Notes: generated by a model from the sequence alone, not told the origin. DNA of 64,000 bases from Amycolatopsis vastitatis (GCF_002234595.1 NZ_NMUL01000009.1:186001-250000); one strand, 5' to 3'; counted from the stretch's first letter, positions 18,826 through 27,248 are shown. Program-made: numbers and translations.

Positions 18826-19654
18826 GCAGCGTGCGACCTTGGCGGAGCTGCTTCGCGAGTTGCGGCAGGCTGCTGGTCTTTCGGGCGAAAGGCTGGCAGC
18901 CCGATGTGCGATGAGCCAGGCGAAGATCAGCCGCATGGAGACGGGCAAGATTCTCCCATCGGTGATCGATGTCGAACAGATCGTCGCGGCGCTGGCCGTT
19001 CCCGACGATGCCGCCGAAAAGCTCGTGGCGCTTGCTCGGGTCGCCAACGTCGGGTACACCTCCTGGCGGTCGTTGGCGCGCACCGGGCTTTGGCGTGGTC
19101 AGCTCGAGATCAAGGCGCTGCACGAGTCGTCGCAGGTGGTCCGGCAGTTTCTGCCCGCGATCCCCAGCGGCCTGCTTCAGACGCCGGACTACGCGCGGCA
19201 GGTGCTCACTTCGACTGTCAAGGGCCGGCCGGAGCGTGATGTCGACAAGATGCTCGAAGCCCGGTTGTCCTGGCAGCGGGTGCTGGAGGAAACGGATCGG
19301 CGGTTCGAGTTCGTGTTGACCGAGCAGGCGGTCCGCTGGCGGCGAGCGCCGGTCTCCGTGATGGCTGGCCAGTCGGCGAACCTCGCTGCGCTGAGTGAGC
19401 GGGAGAACGTCGAGATCTCGGTAGTCCCGCTGTCGAGTGAGATCCGGGCATCTCCCTTGAACCTCTTCGTGATCTACGACGAACGGCTCGTCACGGTCGA
19501 GTTGTTCTCCGGCACTGTCGCACTGCGTGGCCCGAGAGACATCGCCTATCACCTCGAGTTGTTCGAGTTCTTCCGATCACATGCTCTGACGGGCGAAGAA
19601 GCGACCGGCCTTCTTTGCTCGATCGCCGAGGAATTCAGGCGGGAAACCGAATAA
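18800..19654 (+). CDS. XRE-family regulator with DUF5753 domain
   Basis: 284 residues: an N-terminal XRE helix-turn-helix (LRQAAGLSGERLAARCAMSQ then KISRMETGK, about residues 14-55) followed by a DUF5753 domain of about 180 residues with the typical FLPAIPSGLLQTPDYAR and late SGTVALRGP. WhiJ-type regulators of this kind control development or antibiotic production in streptomycetes together with small partner proteins. ATG 18800 is used; a TTG four codons earlier is in frame. It overlaps the DUF6879 gene by 26 bases, so the three genes form one cassette. Confidence 0.88.
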   Translation: MLEPDQQDEQRATLAELLRELRQAAGLSGERLAARCAMSQAKISRMETGKILPSVIDVEQIVAALAVPDDAAEKLVALARVANVGYTSWRSLARTGLWRGQLEIKALHESSQVVRQFLPAIPSGLLQTPDYARQVLTSTVKGRPERDVDKMLEARLSWQRVLEETDRRFEFVLTEQAVRWRRAPVSVMAGQSANLAALSERENVEISVVPLSSEIRASPLNLFVIYDERLVTVELFSGTVALRGPRDIAYHLELFEFFRSHALTGEEATGLLCSIAEEFRRETE

Positions 19655-19718
19655 TCTCTCTATGTGCACACGAGAGTAGCTCTGGCATTCCTCTTCGAAG
19701 GGATGTCACGCTTCCCTC

Positions 19719-20135
19719 ATGGAGAACATCACTCGCACTGCGGCGACTGCAAGGGAAAGGGCTGCGGAAGCTGCGATGGCACCGGCACGATCACCATTGT
19801 CGAAGACTGACCCGCTGCTGCGCCCCGGTTTCGTGCCCGAGGAATTCCGTTTCGGCGCCAGGGTGCAGACCTTCTACCGCGGCCCTTACCCGACCGAAGG
19901 ACCAACGGAGACAACGGACCCGGCAGGCCGCAAGCTGTGGATGTACATGTATGCCCACTTCGTGTTCTGCTGGCCCGAAGGCGCCACGCAGGTTCACGTC
20001 AGCCACGGCACCCTGGCCGGCCCCAAGATGACCCTCTGGACCGACATCCGGATCGCCGGGCGCTTCTCCGGCGCGGTTCTCGCGGACTTCGGCCGAACGT
20101 GGGTGATCGCGCACCTGGCGAAGTTCGCCGGGTGA
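19719..20135 (+). CDS. hypothetical protein, 138 residues
   Basis: Not recognised. The N-terminal 25 residues are Ala/Arg-rich, and the core contains MYMYAHFVFCWPEGATQVHVSHGTL split by a single Cys and ends in a WVIAHLAKFAG helix. It reads like a small soluble domain. No clear ribosome site precedes ATG 19719, and the ATG before APARSPLS is an alternative. Codon use fits the region. It runs towards the OsmC gene, with a hairpin between them. Confidence 0.5.
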   Translation: MENITRTAATARERAAEAAMAPARSPLSKTDPLLRPGFVPEEFRFGARVQTFYRGPYPTEGPTETTDPAGRKLWMYMYAHFVFCWPEGATQVHVSHGTLAGPKMTLWTDIRIAGRFSGAVLADFGRTWVIAHLAKFAG

Positions 20136-20137
20136 CA

Positions 20138-20163
20138 GGCCCCTCGCCTGACAGCGAGGGGCC
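20138..20163. terminator. bidirectional hairpin between convergent genes
   Basis: Perfect 10-base arms GGCCCCTCGC and GCGAGGGGCC with a six-base loop, just after the stop of the hypothetical gene and before the end of the OsmC gene. No T-tract. Confidence 0.6.
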
Positions 20164-20174
20164 GGGGACGAACC

Positions 20175-20609
20175 TCAGGCCAGTGCCGCGTCCATCGTGA
20201 TCGTCGTGCCCGCCAACGCCTTCGAGACCGGGCAGGTCTTCTCCGCCGTCTCCGCGTACTCCGCGAACTGCTCGGCCGAGACGCCCTGGATGGACGCTCG
20301 CAGGGTGATCGCGATGCCGCTGATCTCGAAGCCGCCGCCGGCCGCCGGGCCCAGCGTCACCTCCGCGCTCACGTCGATCGAGTCCGCCGTCAGCTTCTGG
20401 GACTCCAGCACGCCCGACAGGTTCATCGCCAGGCAGGACGAGTGCGCCGCCGCGATGAGCTCCTCCGGGCTCGTCTGGCCGTCCGGGTCGCCCGCGCGGG
20501 CCGGGAACGACACGTTGAACGTGCCCGCGTTGGACGAGTCCAGCGTGACCTCGCCCTTTCCGCTGTTCAGTCCGCCGACCCAGTGGGTGGTCGCGTCACG
20601 GCTGGGCAT
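20175..20609 (-). CDS. OsmC/Ohr-family organic hydroperoxide reductase
   Basis: 144 residues, the normal size for the fold. The two redox cysteines are present, Cys59 in AAHSSCLAMNL and Cys126 in EKTCPVSKAL, so it should reduce organic or fatty acid hydroperoxides by a thiol mechanism in the cytoplasm. It lies nine bases downstream of the OhrR-type regulator on the same strand, an arrangement that predicts peroxide induction. The SSCLAMNLS context resembles the OsmC branch as much as Ohr. Confidence 0.92.
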   Translation of the reverse strand: MPSRDATTHWVGGLNSGKGEVTLDSSNAGTFNVSFPARAGDPDGQTSPEELIAAAHSSCLAMNLSGVLESQKLTADSIDVSAEVTLGPAAGGGFEISGIAITLRASIQGVSAEQFAEYAETAEKTCPVSKALAGTTITMDAALA

Positions 20610-20618
20610 GAAGCCTCC

Positions 20619-21062
20619 TCAGATCTCGGGTGTGTACGCGGCGACCGATGCCGTCAGCCGTCGCAAGGTGGCGATGAGCTGCCGCCGCGAAGTGTCGTCG
20701 AGGCCGAGTGCGCAGCCGATCGCCGAGGGGACGCCCGCGGCGCGCGTGCGCACCGCCCGGCCCTCCTCGGTCAGGCTGACCACCACCGTGCGTTCGTCCG
20801 CGGGCCACCGCGTCCGCGTCACCAGCCCGTTGGCCTCGAGTCGTTTGAGCAGCGGGGAAAGCGTGCCGTAGTCCAGGTGCAGTGCCTCGCCGATCTCCTT
20901 GACCGGCCGCTCGTCCGACTCCCACAGCACCAGCAGCACGAGGTACTGCGGGTAGGTGAGACCCAGTTCGCCGAGCAGGGGACGGTACGTGTCCGTCACC
21001 GCGCGCGACGCCGCGTAGAGCGCGAAGCAGGCTTGCTCTTCCAACAGGAACTCGTCCGGCAC
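20619..21062 (-). CDS. ohrR: MarR-family peroxide sensor, OhrR type
   Basis: 147 residues. The N-terminal reactive cysteine, here Cys12 in EEQACFALYAASR, and the winged helix with LTYPQYLVLLVLWE and LHLDYGTLSPLLKRLE match OhrR. Known OhrR proteins repress the hydroperoxide reductase until this Cys is oxidised. GTG 21062 is the only in-frame start that includes the Cys region. The dyad at 21082-21103, just upstream, is the likely operator. Shares a promoter region with the divergent DinB-like gene. Confidence 0.9.
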   Translation of the reverse strand: MPDEFLLEEQACFALYAASRAVTDTYRPLLGELGLTYPQYLVLLVLWESDERPVKEIGEALHLDYGTLSPLLKRLEANGLVTRTRWPADERTVVVSLTEEGRAVRTRAAGVPSAIGCALGLDDTSRRQLIATLRRLTASVAAYTPEI

Positions 21063-21081
21063 GCCATGAACCTAGCCCCCG

Positions 21082-21103
21082 ATTACATCGTGCACAAGGT
21101 AAT
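21082..21103. promoter_or_regulatory. putative OhrR operator
   Basis: ATTAC (21082-21086) and GTAAT (21099-21103) flank a centre containing GTGCAC, an AT-rich dyad that stands out in this GC-rich sequence and lies 20 bases before the ohrR start. OhrR sites are AT-rich inverted repeats of similar size. Confidence 0.5.
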
Positions 21104-21137
21104 AATTCTGTCGGACCCCTCTGGCAGAGTCCCGGTC

Positions 21138-21638
21138 ATGACCGAACGACCGCAGCGCCCGGAGATCCCGCTCACCGGCGGCGAGCGCGACATCCTCAGC
21201 AGCCAGCTCGACCGCCTGCGCGCCACCGTCGCGTGGAAGTGCTCGGACCTGCCCGACGATCAGGCCCGGCTCGTCCACCTGCCCAGCGAGCTGACGACGG
21301 TCGCCGGGCTGCTCGGCCACCTCTCGCTGAACGAGTGGTACTGGTTCGCCGTCGTCATCGATGGCGAAGAAGACACCTGGGAGGAACGCCTGAAAGAAGA
21401 CCCGGACGCCGAGTTCCGCACCGAGGCGCCGATGCCCGAGCTGCTGGCCGACTACGCGAAGCAGTGTGAACGCAGCCGGGACATCGTCGCGAACCACGAC
21501 CTCGACGACCAGGTGACGCACAACGGCGAGACCTTCAACGTCCGCTGGGTCCTCACGCACATGATCGAGGAGACCGCGCGCCACGCCGGTCACCTCGATC
21601 TGCTGCGCGAGCTGACCGACGGTCTCACCGGGGAGTGA
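21138..21638 (+). CDS. DinB/DUF664-family protein
   Basis: 166 residues, four-helix-bundle pattern with the metal-site histidines of the DinB/DUF664 family (LLGHLSLNEWYW, LTHMIEETARHAGHLDLL). Family members include mycothiol- or bacillithiol-dependent S-transferases, which suits an organism using mycothiol, but the substrate is unknown. ATG 21138 lies seven bases after CAGAGT, a weak leaderless match. The 3' end overlaps the convergent DUF1295 gene by 14 bases. Confidence 0.85.
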   Translation: MTERPQRPEIPLTGGERDILSSQLDRLRATVAWKCSDLPDDQARLVHLPSELTTVAGLLGHLSLNEWYWFAVVIDGEEDTWEERLKEDPDAEFRTEAPMPELLADYAKQCERSRDIVANHDLDDQVTHNGETFNVRWVLTHMIEETARHAGHLDLLRELTDGLTGE

Positions 21639-22386
21639 CGCGCTTGGGCGGCAACGGAAAGAACCCGCTCGTCCGCTCGACGTAGTGCGCGTACGCCGGG
21701 CGCGTGCGCGCCATTCCCTTCTCCAGCATGGGTTTTCCGGTCCCGCGCGCCAGGGTGAACGTCATCGCGACGGGGGAGAGGACCGTCGCCGCGCCCGGCC
21801 ACGTCGAGCAGGCCAGCAGGTAGAGGCCCCACCAGACGCACGCGTCGCCGAAGTAGTTCGGGTGCCGCGTGTAGCGCCACAGCCCGGTGTCGAGCACGCG
21901 GCCGCGGTTGCCGGGGTCCGCCTTGAAGCGGCGCAGCTGCTCGTCGCCGATCGTCTCGAACGCGAACCCGATCAGCCACACCACGACGCCGGGCCAGCCG
22001 AGCACGCCGAACCCCGTGCCGTCCATCGCGAACTGCACCGGCAGCGACACGAAGTACAGCACCACGCCCTGGAACAGGTACACGCGGACGAACATCCGCA
22101 GCGGCCCCGAACCCATCCGCGCGTACCGCGGGTCCTCCGGCAGCTTGTGGTTGCGCAGGTGCAGGTGCACCGACAGCCGCACGCCCCAGACGACGGTCAG
22201 CAGCAGCACCGTCAGCCGCAGCGGCAGCGGGCCGTCCCCGAACGGGAAGGCCACGGCGGCGACCAGCGCGAAGCCGAGCCCCCAGAACGTGTCGACCGTG
22301 TCGTACCGCCGGCGCGCCCGCGCGATCCCGAAGGTCACGACCACCGCCACGAGCGTGACGGCGGCCGTGACGAGCAACTGCGGCAT
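21625..22386 (-). CDS. DUF1295-family membrane protein
   Basis: 253 residues with about six membrane helices and the steroid 5-alpha-reductase/isoprenylcysteine methyltransferase-like C-terminus (LWRYTRHPNYFGDACVWWG, YVERTSGFFP). The relative in M. tuberculosis is Rv0446c, which lies next to the cyclopropane synthase-like ufaA1 and sigK, as here. A lipid reductase or methylation role is inferred. ATG 22386 shares one base with the stop of the cyclopropane synthase gene (TGATG), so the two are coupled; a GTG nine bases earlier is the alternative. Confidence 0.88.
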   Translation of the reverse strand: MPQLLVTAAVTLVAVVVTFGIARARRRYDTVDTFWGLGFALVAAVAFPFGDGPLPLRLTVLLLTVVWGVRLSVHLHLRNHKLPEDPRYARMGSGPLRMFVRVYLFQGVVLYFVSLPVQFAMDGTGFGVLGWPGVVVWLIGFAFETIGDEQLRRFKADPGNRGRVLDTGLWRYTRHPNYFGDACVWWGLYLLACSTWPGAATVLSPVAMTFTLARGTGKPMLEKGMARTRPAYAHYVERTSGFFPLPPKRVTPR

Positions 22387-23651
22387 CAGCACCACTCTCG
22401 CGTCGCCGGCATGCCGCTGGTGCCGTCGGCGAGCGGCCGCACGCCCAGGATCTGGTCCACGCCCATCCGGTTCTCCTCGAACGCCAGTGCCCCGCCCACC
22501 AGGTACAGCCGCCAGACCCGCGCGCCGGTCTCGCCGATCAGCGCGACGACGTCGGCCCAGTTCTCCTCCAGGGTGTCGGCCCAGGCCCGGACAGTCCAGA
22601 CGTAGTGCTCGCGCATCGGGTGCACGTCCCGGATCTCCAGGCCCGCCGCCTCGAGGTGGCCCAGCGTCCGGCCGACCGGGCGCATCGTCATGTCCGGGGC
22701 GATGTACCGCTCGATGAACGCGCCGCCGCCGGGCGCGTCGGCGCCGCGTGACATCTGCTGGAGCAGCACGCGGCCGCCCGGCTTCACCATCCGGCGCAGC
22801 GTCGCCGCGTACGCCGGGTAGTTGACCTCACCGACGTGCTCGCCCATCTCGATGGACGCGACCGCGTCGAACGGCGCGTCCGTCAGCTCGCGGTAGTCCT
22901 GGCGGCGCACCTCGACGCGGTCTTCCAGGTCGTGCTGGGCGAGCCGGGCACGGACGTGCTGCACCTGCTCGGCCGACAGCGTGATGCCCACGGCCTCGAC
23001 GCCGTGGTGCTTGGCCGCGTGCACCAGCAGCGAGCCCCAGCCGCAGCCGACGTCCAGCAGCCGCATCCCGGGCCGCAGCCCCAGCTTCCGGCAGATCATC
23101 TCCAGCTTGTCGTGCTGGGCCTGTTCGAGGCTCTGCGATTCGGAGGTGAAGTACGCACAGGAGTAGGCCATCGACTCGTCCATCAGCAGCTGGTAGAAGG
23201 CGTTGGACAGGTCGTAGTGGTGGGCGATCGCGGACTTGTCGCGCCGCGGGCTGTGCAGCTTCCCGGACAGCCGGGCTTCTTCGGCGGGCGGCTGGGGCGG
23301 CGGGCCGATGACGCCCAGCCGGGCGGCGAGCGCGGCGGCTTCCCACCACGAACGCGGCCCGAGCTTCACCCGATTGATATCCCCCGCACGGGTGAGAGCC
23401 CAGATCCGGCGGAAGCCGTCCGCCAGATCTCCTTCGACGTCGAGGTCACCGGTGACGTACGCGCGGGCGAGCCCCAGCTCGCCGGGCGCGTACAACAGGC
23501 GGCGCAGGGCGCGGCGGTTGCGCAGCACCACGGTGGGCGCGTCCACCGGGCCGGCGCGGGTTCCGTCCCAGGTCCGCAAGGCCACGGGAAGCTGTCCGCC
23601 CAGGAGCTTCCCGGCGAACGAAGCGAGGCGGTGCGCGGTGCTGTTCGGCAT
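22386..23651 (-). CDS. cyclopropane-fatty-acyl-phospholipid synthase family (UfaA1-like)
   Basis: 421 residues. SAM-binding motif LLDVGCGWGSLL, the family HHYDLSNAFYQLL and the later ISIEMGEHVGE-type acid motif are present. Enzymes of this family methylate double bonds in membrane acyl chains. Synteny matches M. tuberculosis Rv0447c (ufaA1). ATG 23651 (MPNSTAHR) has a GGGGAGAG upstream; the frame stays open 38 codons further but without homologous sequence. Divergent from the amine oxidase. Confidence 0.9.
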   Translation of the reverse strand: MPNSTAHRLASFAGKLLGGQLPVALRTWDGTRAGPVDAPTVVLRNRRALRRLLYAPGELGLARAYVTGDLDVEGDLADGFRRIWALTRAGDINRVKLGPRSWWEAAALAARLGVIGPPPQPPAEEARLSGKLHSPRRDKSAIAHHYDLSNAFYQLLMDESMAYSCAYFTSESQSLEQAQHDKLEMICRKLGLRPGMRLLDVGCGWGSLLVHAAKHHGVEAVGITLSAEQVQHVRARLAQHDLEDRVEVRRQDYRELTDAPFDAVASIEMGEHVGEVNYPAYAATLRRMVKPGGRVLLQQMSRGADAPGGGAFIERYIAPDMTMRPVGRTLGHLEAAGLEIRDVHPMREHYVWTVRAWADTLEENWADVVALIGETGARVWRLYLVGGALAFEENRMGVDQILGVRPLADGTSGMPATREWC

Positions 23652-23733
23652 GTCCGGGATTCGCTCTCCCCTGCGGTGTGGATTGGTGCCGGACCCGGCC
23701 AATCCGATCGTGTCGCGGCTGCGAAGGACCGCT

Positions 23734-25002
23734 GTGGAGATCACGGGAGAACGCATCGGCGTCATCGGCAGCGGGGTGGCCGGACTGACCGCCGCTTACC
23801 TGCTGCAACGCAAGTACGAGGTCCTGCTGTTCGAGGCCGACGACCGCCTGGGCGGGCACGCGCACACGCACGACGTGCCGAGCGCGCACGGCGGCACGAT
23901 CGGCGTGGACTCCGGCTTCATCGTGCACAACGAGCGCACCTACCCGACCCTGCTGAAGCTGTTCGCCGAGCTGGGGGTGGCCACGCGCGACACGGAGATG
24001 TCGATGAGCATCCGCTGCGACGGCTGCGGCCTGCAGTACGCCGGTGCCAAGGGCCTGTCCGGGCTGTTCGCCCAGCGCGGCAACCTCGTGCGCGGCCGGT
24101 ACCTGCGGATGCTGACCGAGGTCAAGCGCTTCCACCGCCACGCGAAGCGGCTCCTGGCCGCGAAGGACGCCGGGGACGTCACGCTCGGTGCGTTCCTCGC
24201 CATCGGCGGCTACACCCGCTACTTCGTCGACCACTTCATGCTGCCGCTGGTGTCCACGGTCTGGTCGGCCGACCGCACCGACACGCTGAAGTACCCGGCC
24301 CGGTACCTGTTCGAGTTCCTGCGCAACCACGGCATGCTCTCGGTGAAGAACTCGCCGGCCTGGCGGACCGTCGACGGCGGCTCCCGCGAGTACGTCGAGC
24401 GCGCGGCGAAGCAGCTGACGGCCGTGCACCCGTCGACGCCGGTGCGGTCGGTGCTGCGGACCGCCCGTGGCGCGGAGATCCGCGACGACGCCGACACGCC
24501 GCACCGGGTCGACAAGGTCGTCGTCGCCACGCACGCCGACCAGGCACTGGCGCTGCTGGCCGGCCCGACCGCCGCCGAACGCGAGGTCCTGGGCGCGTTC
24601 CGCTACTCGGCCAACGAAGCCTGGCTGCACACCGACACCAGCGTGCTGCCCTCGCTGGCCGACGCCAGGGCCGGGTGGAACTACCGCGCCCCGGCCTGCG
24701 GCGCGCCGACCGGCGCGGTCCAGGTCAGCTACGACATGAACCGCCTGATGCGCCTCGAAGAGCCGGCCGGGTACGTCGTCACGCTCAATCCGGGTGCCGG
24801 CCCCAGCCCGGACCGCCTGGTGGCGAAGATGCGGTACGAGCACCCCGTCTACACCCCGGAATCCCTTGCGGCGCAACGACGGCTGCCCGAGCTCAACGAC
24901 GGCGTGGTGGCCTACGCCGGTGCCTACCACGGCTGGGGCTTCCACGAAGACGGCTGTGCGTCGGGCGCCCGCGCCGCGGAAAGCCTGGGGGTGAGCTGGT
25001 GA
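23734..25002 (+). CDS. FAD-dependent amine oxidase-like oxidoreductase
   Basis: 422 residues. The N-terminal GxGxxG dinucleotide site IGVIGSGVAGLTAAYLL is followed by the FAD glycine-rich ADDRLGGHAHTH, and the C-terminus has YAGAYHGWGFHEDG. It is the counterpart of M. tuberculosis Rv0449c in the sigK neighbourhood, where a role in acyl chain modification with the cyclopropane synthase is proposed. GTG 23734 has AAGGA five bases upstream; GTG 23710 is also possible. The stop overlaps the DUF1365 start (GTGA). Confidence 0.85.
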   Translation: MEITGERIGVIGSGVAGLTAAYLLQRKYEVLLFEADDRLGGHAHTHDVPSAHGGTIGVDSGFIVHNERTYPTLLKLFAELGVATRDTEMSMSIRCDGCGLQYAGAKGLSGLFAQRGNLVRGRYLRMLTEVKRFHRHAKRLLAAKDAGDVTLGAFLAIGGYTRYFVDHFMLPLVSTVWSADRTDTLKYPARYLFEFLRNHGMLSVKNSPAWRTVDGGSREYVERAAKQLTAVHPSTPVRSVLRTARGAEIRDDADTPHRVDKVVVATHADQALALLAGPTAAEREVLGAFRYSANEAWLHTDTSVLPSLADARAGWNYRAPACGAPTGAVQVSYDMNRLMRLEEPAGYVVTLNPGAGPSPDRLVAKMRYEHPVYTPESLAAQRRLPELNDGVVAYAGAYHGWGFHEDGCASGARAAESLGVSW

Positions 25003-25730
25003 CGACCGCGCTGTACGACGCCACGGTGGCGCACGTGCGGCGGATCGACCCGCCGCACGCCTTCGCCCACCGCGTCTACCTGTGGCGGGTGGACCTCGAC
25101 GACCTGCCGCGGCTGCCGTGGTGGCTGCGGCCGTTCGCGCGCTTCGACCACCGCGACCACTTCGTGGCGGGCGACCCCCGCGGGATCCGGGAGAAGCTGG
25201 ACGCCTGGCTCGCCGAGCGCGGCGTCGACCTGCGCGGCGGCCAGGTCGTCATGCTGGCCGCCGCGCGCGTGCTCGGGTACGCGTTCAACCCGATCAGCGT
25301 CTACTGGTGCCACGGCCCGGACGGACGGCTCGAGTGCGTCGTGGCGGAGGTGCACAACACCTACGGCGGGCGGCACGCCTACCTGCTGCACCCGGACGAA
25401 GCCGGCCGCGCCCGCGCGGCCAAGGAGTTCTACGTCTCGCCGTTCCAGGAGATGGACGGCGAATACCGGATGCGCCTGCCGCGCCCGGAAGCGTTGCTGG
25501 ACCTCACCGTCGCGTTGCGCCGCGGGACGGCCACGCCGCTGGTCGCTACGCTGCGGGGAGTTCGCCGCCCGGTGAACCCGCGGTGGCTGGCCCGGCTCGT
25601 GCTGGGCAGGCCGCTGCTCCCGCAGCGGGTGTCCGCGCTGATCCGCCGCCACGGCGTCACGCTGTGGCTGCGCAAGGCCGCGGTCGTGCCGCGCACCCCG
25701 CAGACCGCCGGAGGACAGCTGCATGGATGA
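24999..25730 (+). CDS. DUF1365-family protein
   Basis: 243 residues with the family's opening HxR-type segment (VAHVRRIDPPHAFAHRVY), the RVLGYAFNPISVYWC core and EVHNTYGGRHAYLL. Counterpart of M. tuberculosis Rv0448c. Function is not established; in many bacteria it is fused or adjacent to an FAD oxidoreductase and a cyclopropane synthase, so it probably acts on the same lipid. Coupled to the oxidoreductase upstream (GTGA) and to sigK downstream (8-base overlap). Confidence 0.88.
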   Translation: MTTALYDATVAHVRRIDPPHAFAHRVYLWRVDLDDLPRLPWWLRPFARFDHRDHFVAGDPRGIREKLDAWLAERGVDLRGGQVVMLAAARVLGYAFNPISVYWCHGPDGRLECVVAEVHNTYGGRHAYLLHPDEAGRARAAKEFYVSPFQEMDGEYRMRLPRPEALLDLTVALRRGTATPLVATLRGVRRPVNPRWLARLVLGRPLLPQRVSALIRRHGVTLWLRKAAVVPRTPQTAGGQLHG

Positions 25731-26328
25731 GCCGGCCCGCCCGCGCCACATGGCGCCGGTGCCCTCCGAAACCCCGGCCGGCCCGACGGCCGAGGAGCTG
25801 ATGGTGCGCGTCGCCAAGGGCGACGAGCGGGCCTTCGAGCTGCTCTACGACCAGCTCGCCGGGCCGATCTTCGGGCTCGTGCGGCGGATCGTGCGCGACG
25901 CGGCCCAGTCCGAAGAGGTCGCCCAGGAGGTGCTCGTCGAGCTGTGGCGCACCGCGACGCGGTACGCGCCGGACAAGGGCTCCGCGCTGAACTGGGCGAT
26001 GACGCTGGCGCACCGCCGCGCGGTCGACCGCGTCCGCTCGGCGCGCGCCAGCACCGAACGCGAGCAGAAGGCGACCTTCGAAGCCGCCCGCGGCCGCCCG
26101 TTCGACGAGGTCGCGGAGTCCGTCACCGCGCGCCTCGAACGCTCGCAGGTCCGCCGGTGCCTGTCCTTCCTGACCGACCTGCAGCGCGAGTCCGTGCTGC
26201 TCGCCTACTACCAGGGCTATACGTATCGCGAGGTGGCCGAAGTGCTGTCGACGCCGCAAGGAACCATCAAGACGCGGCTCCGGGACGGGCTGATCCGCCT
26301 TCGGGACTGCCTGGGGGTGACCGCTTGA
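25723..26328 (+). CDS. sigK: ECF sigma factor SigK
   Basis: 201 residues: sigma region 2 (AFELLYDQLAGPIFGLVRRIV then EEVAQEVLVELWR) and region 4 (LQRESVLLAYYQGYTYREVAEVL, TIKTRLRDGLIRLR). In mycobacteria SigK is held inactive by membrane RskA and drives the adjacent lipid and secreted-antigen genes. Its start lies within the DUF1365 gene and its stop overlaps rskA, so the sigma factor is co-translated with its probable targets. The name rests on the shared neighbourhood as well as the sequence. Confidence 0.9.
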   Translation: MDEPARPRHMAPVPSETPAGPTAEELMVRVAKGDERAFELLYDQLAGPIFGLVRRIVRDAAQSEEVAQEVLVELWRTATRYAPDKGSALNWAMTLAHRRAVDRVRSARASTEREQKATFEAARGRPFDEVAESVTARLERSQVRRCLSFLTDLQRESVLLAYYQGYTYREVAEVLSTPQGTIKTRLRDGLIRLRDCLGVTA

Positions 26329-27095
26329 GCACACCGGAGATGCACACCCTGGCCGGCGCCTTCGCGCTCGACGCCGTCAACGACGTCGAGCGCGCGGAGT
26401 TCGCGCGCCACCTCGAGCAGTGCGAGTCGTGCACGCAGGAGGTCGCCGAGCTGCGCGCGACCGCGGCCCGGCTGGGCGCGGCGATGGCCGAGGAGCCACC
26501 GCGGTACTTCAAGGACCGCGTCATGACGGCCATGCACGCCACCCGCCAGCTGCCGCCGCGGACCCGGCCCGGCTCGCCCGACCGGCACCGCCGCTCGGTC
26601 AGGGCCCCGCGCTGGGCGGTCCTCGTCGCGGCCGCGGCCGCCGTGGTCGGGCTCGCCGCGGGCGGCGTGTTCGGCGGGATCGCGCTGACCCAGCAGCAGG
26701 AGCTGCAGGCCGCGCAGAGCCGCCTCGACCAGGCGAAACAGCAGTTCGCGCCGGTGGCCGCGCTGCTCGCGGCCCCGGACGCGAAGACCGCGCACGGCGA
26801 AGCGCCCACCGGCGGCGGCGTGACGGTCGTCCTGTCGCGCTCGCTGAACCGCGTGATGGTGATGGACGCGGGCCTGCCGTCGCAGCCGGGCGGGAAGGTC
26901 TACGAAGCCTGGCTGATCACCGGCAAGGACGCCCCGCGCTCGGCCGGGGTGATCGCGGCGGCCGCCGACGGCGGCCTGGTCGTGGCGGACGGCGTCGGGA
27001 GCGCCGACAAGCTCGCGGTGAGCATCGAACCGGCAGGCGGATCGGTCACCGGGACGCCTTCGGAGGTCCTCATGAGCATGTCCGTGCCTGCCTGA
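26325..27095 (+). CDS. rskA: anti-sigma-K factor RskA
   Basis: 256 residues: an N-terminal anti-sigma domain, one membrane helix near residues 100-122 (WAVLVAAAAAVVGLAAGGVF), and an extracytoplasmic RskA domain (VVLSRSLNRVMVMDAGLPS, KVYEAWLITG). The cytoplasmic part has an intact zinc-binding HxxxCxxC, His29, Cys33, Cys36. Such proteins release their sigma factor after regulated proteolysis. TTG 26325 overlaps the sigK stop (TTGA); ATG 26340 is the other reasonable start, and it keeps the zinc motif. Confidence 0.88.
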   Translation: MSTPEMHTLAGAFALDAVNDVERAEFARHLEQCESCTQEVAELRATAARLGAAMAEEPPRYFKDRVMTAMHATRQLPPRTRPGSPDRHRRSVRAPRWAVLVAAAAAVVGLAAGGVFGGIALTQQQELQAAQSRLDQAKQQFAPVAALLAAPDAKTAHGEAPTGGGVTVVLSRSLNRVMVMDAGLPSQPGGKVYEAWLITGKDAPRSAGVIAAAADGGLVVADGVGSADKLAVSIEPAGGSVTGTPSEVLMSMSVPA

Positions 27096-27248
27096 TCTTC
27101 CGCCATAGCAGACAGGCTCGGGGCGGCGCGCCCGGCTCCCCGCTCTTGCGCGCTCGAACGTGTTGTGGCAAAACACCTTTGCGACACACGGCGTGCCTAC
27201 TGGATTAGAGCGTGCCTGGTGCCTACCGTCCTGCCTAACGTTCGGCAG

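Noticed and set aside
25945..27208. Other frames over sigK and rskA
   Set aside because: They are Arg/Pro/Gly-rich shadows of the sigma and anti-sigma genes.
15355..27248. Recent genomic island between ftsQ and ftsZ
   Set aside because: No integrase, tRNA or direct repeats at the edges, and the base composition and codon use of most genes match the surroundings, although 18050-20135 is slightly less GC-rich.
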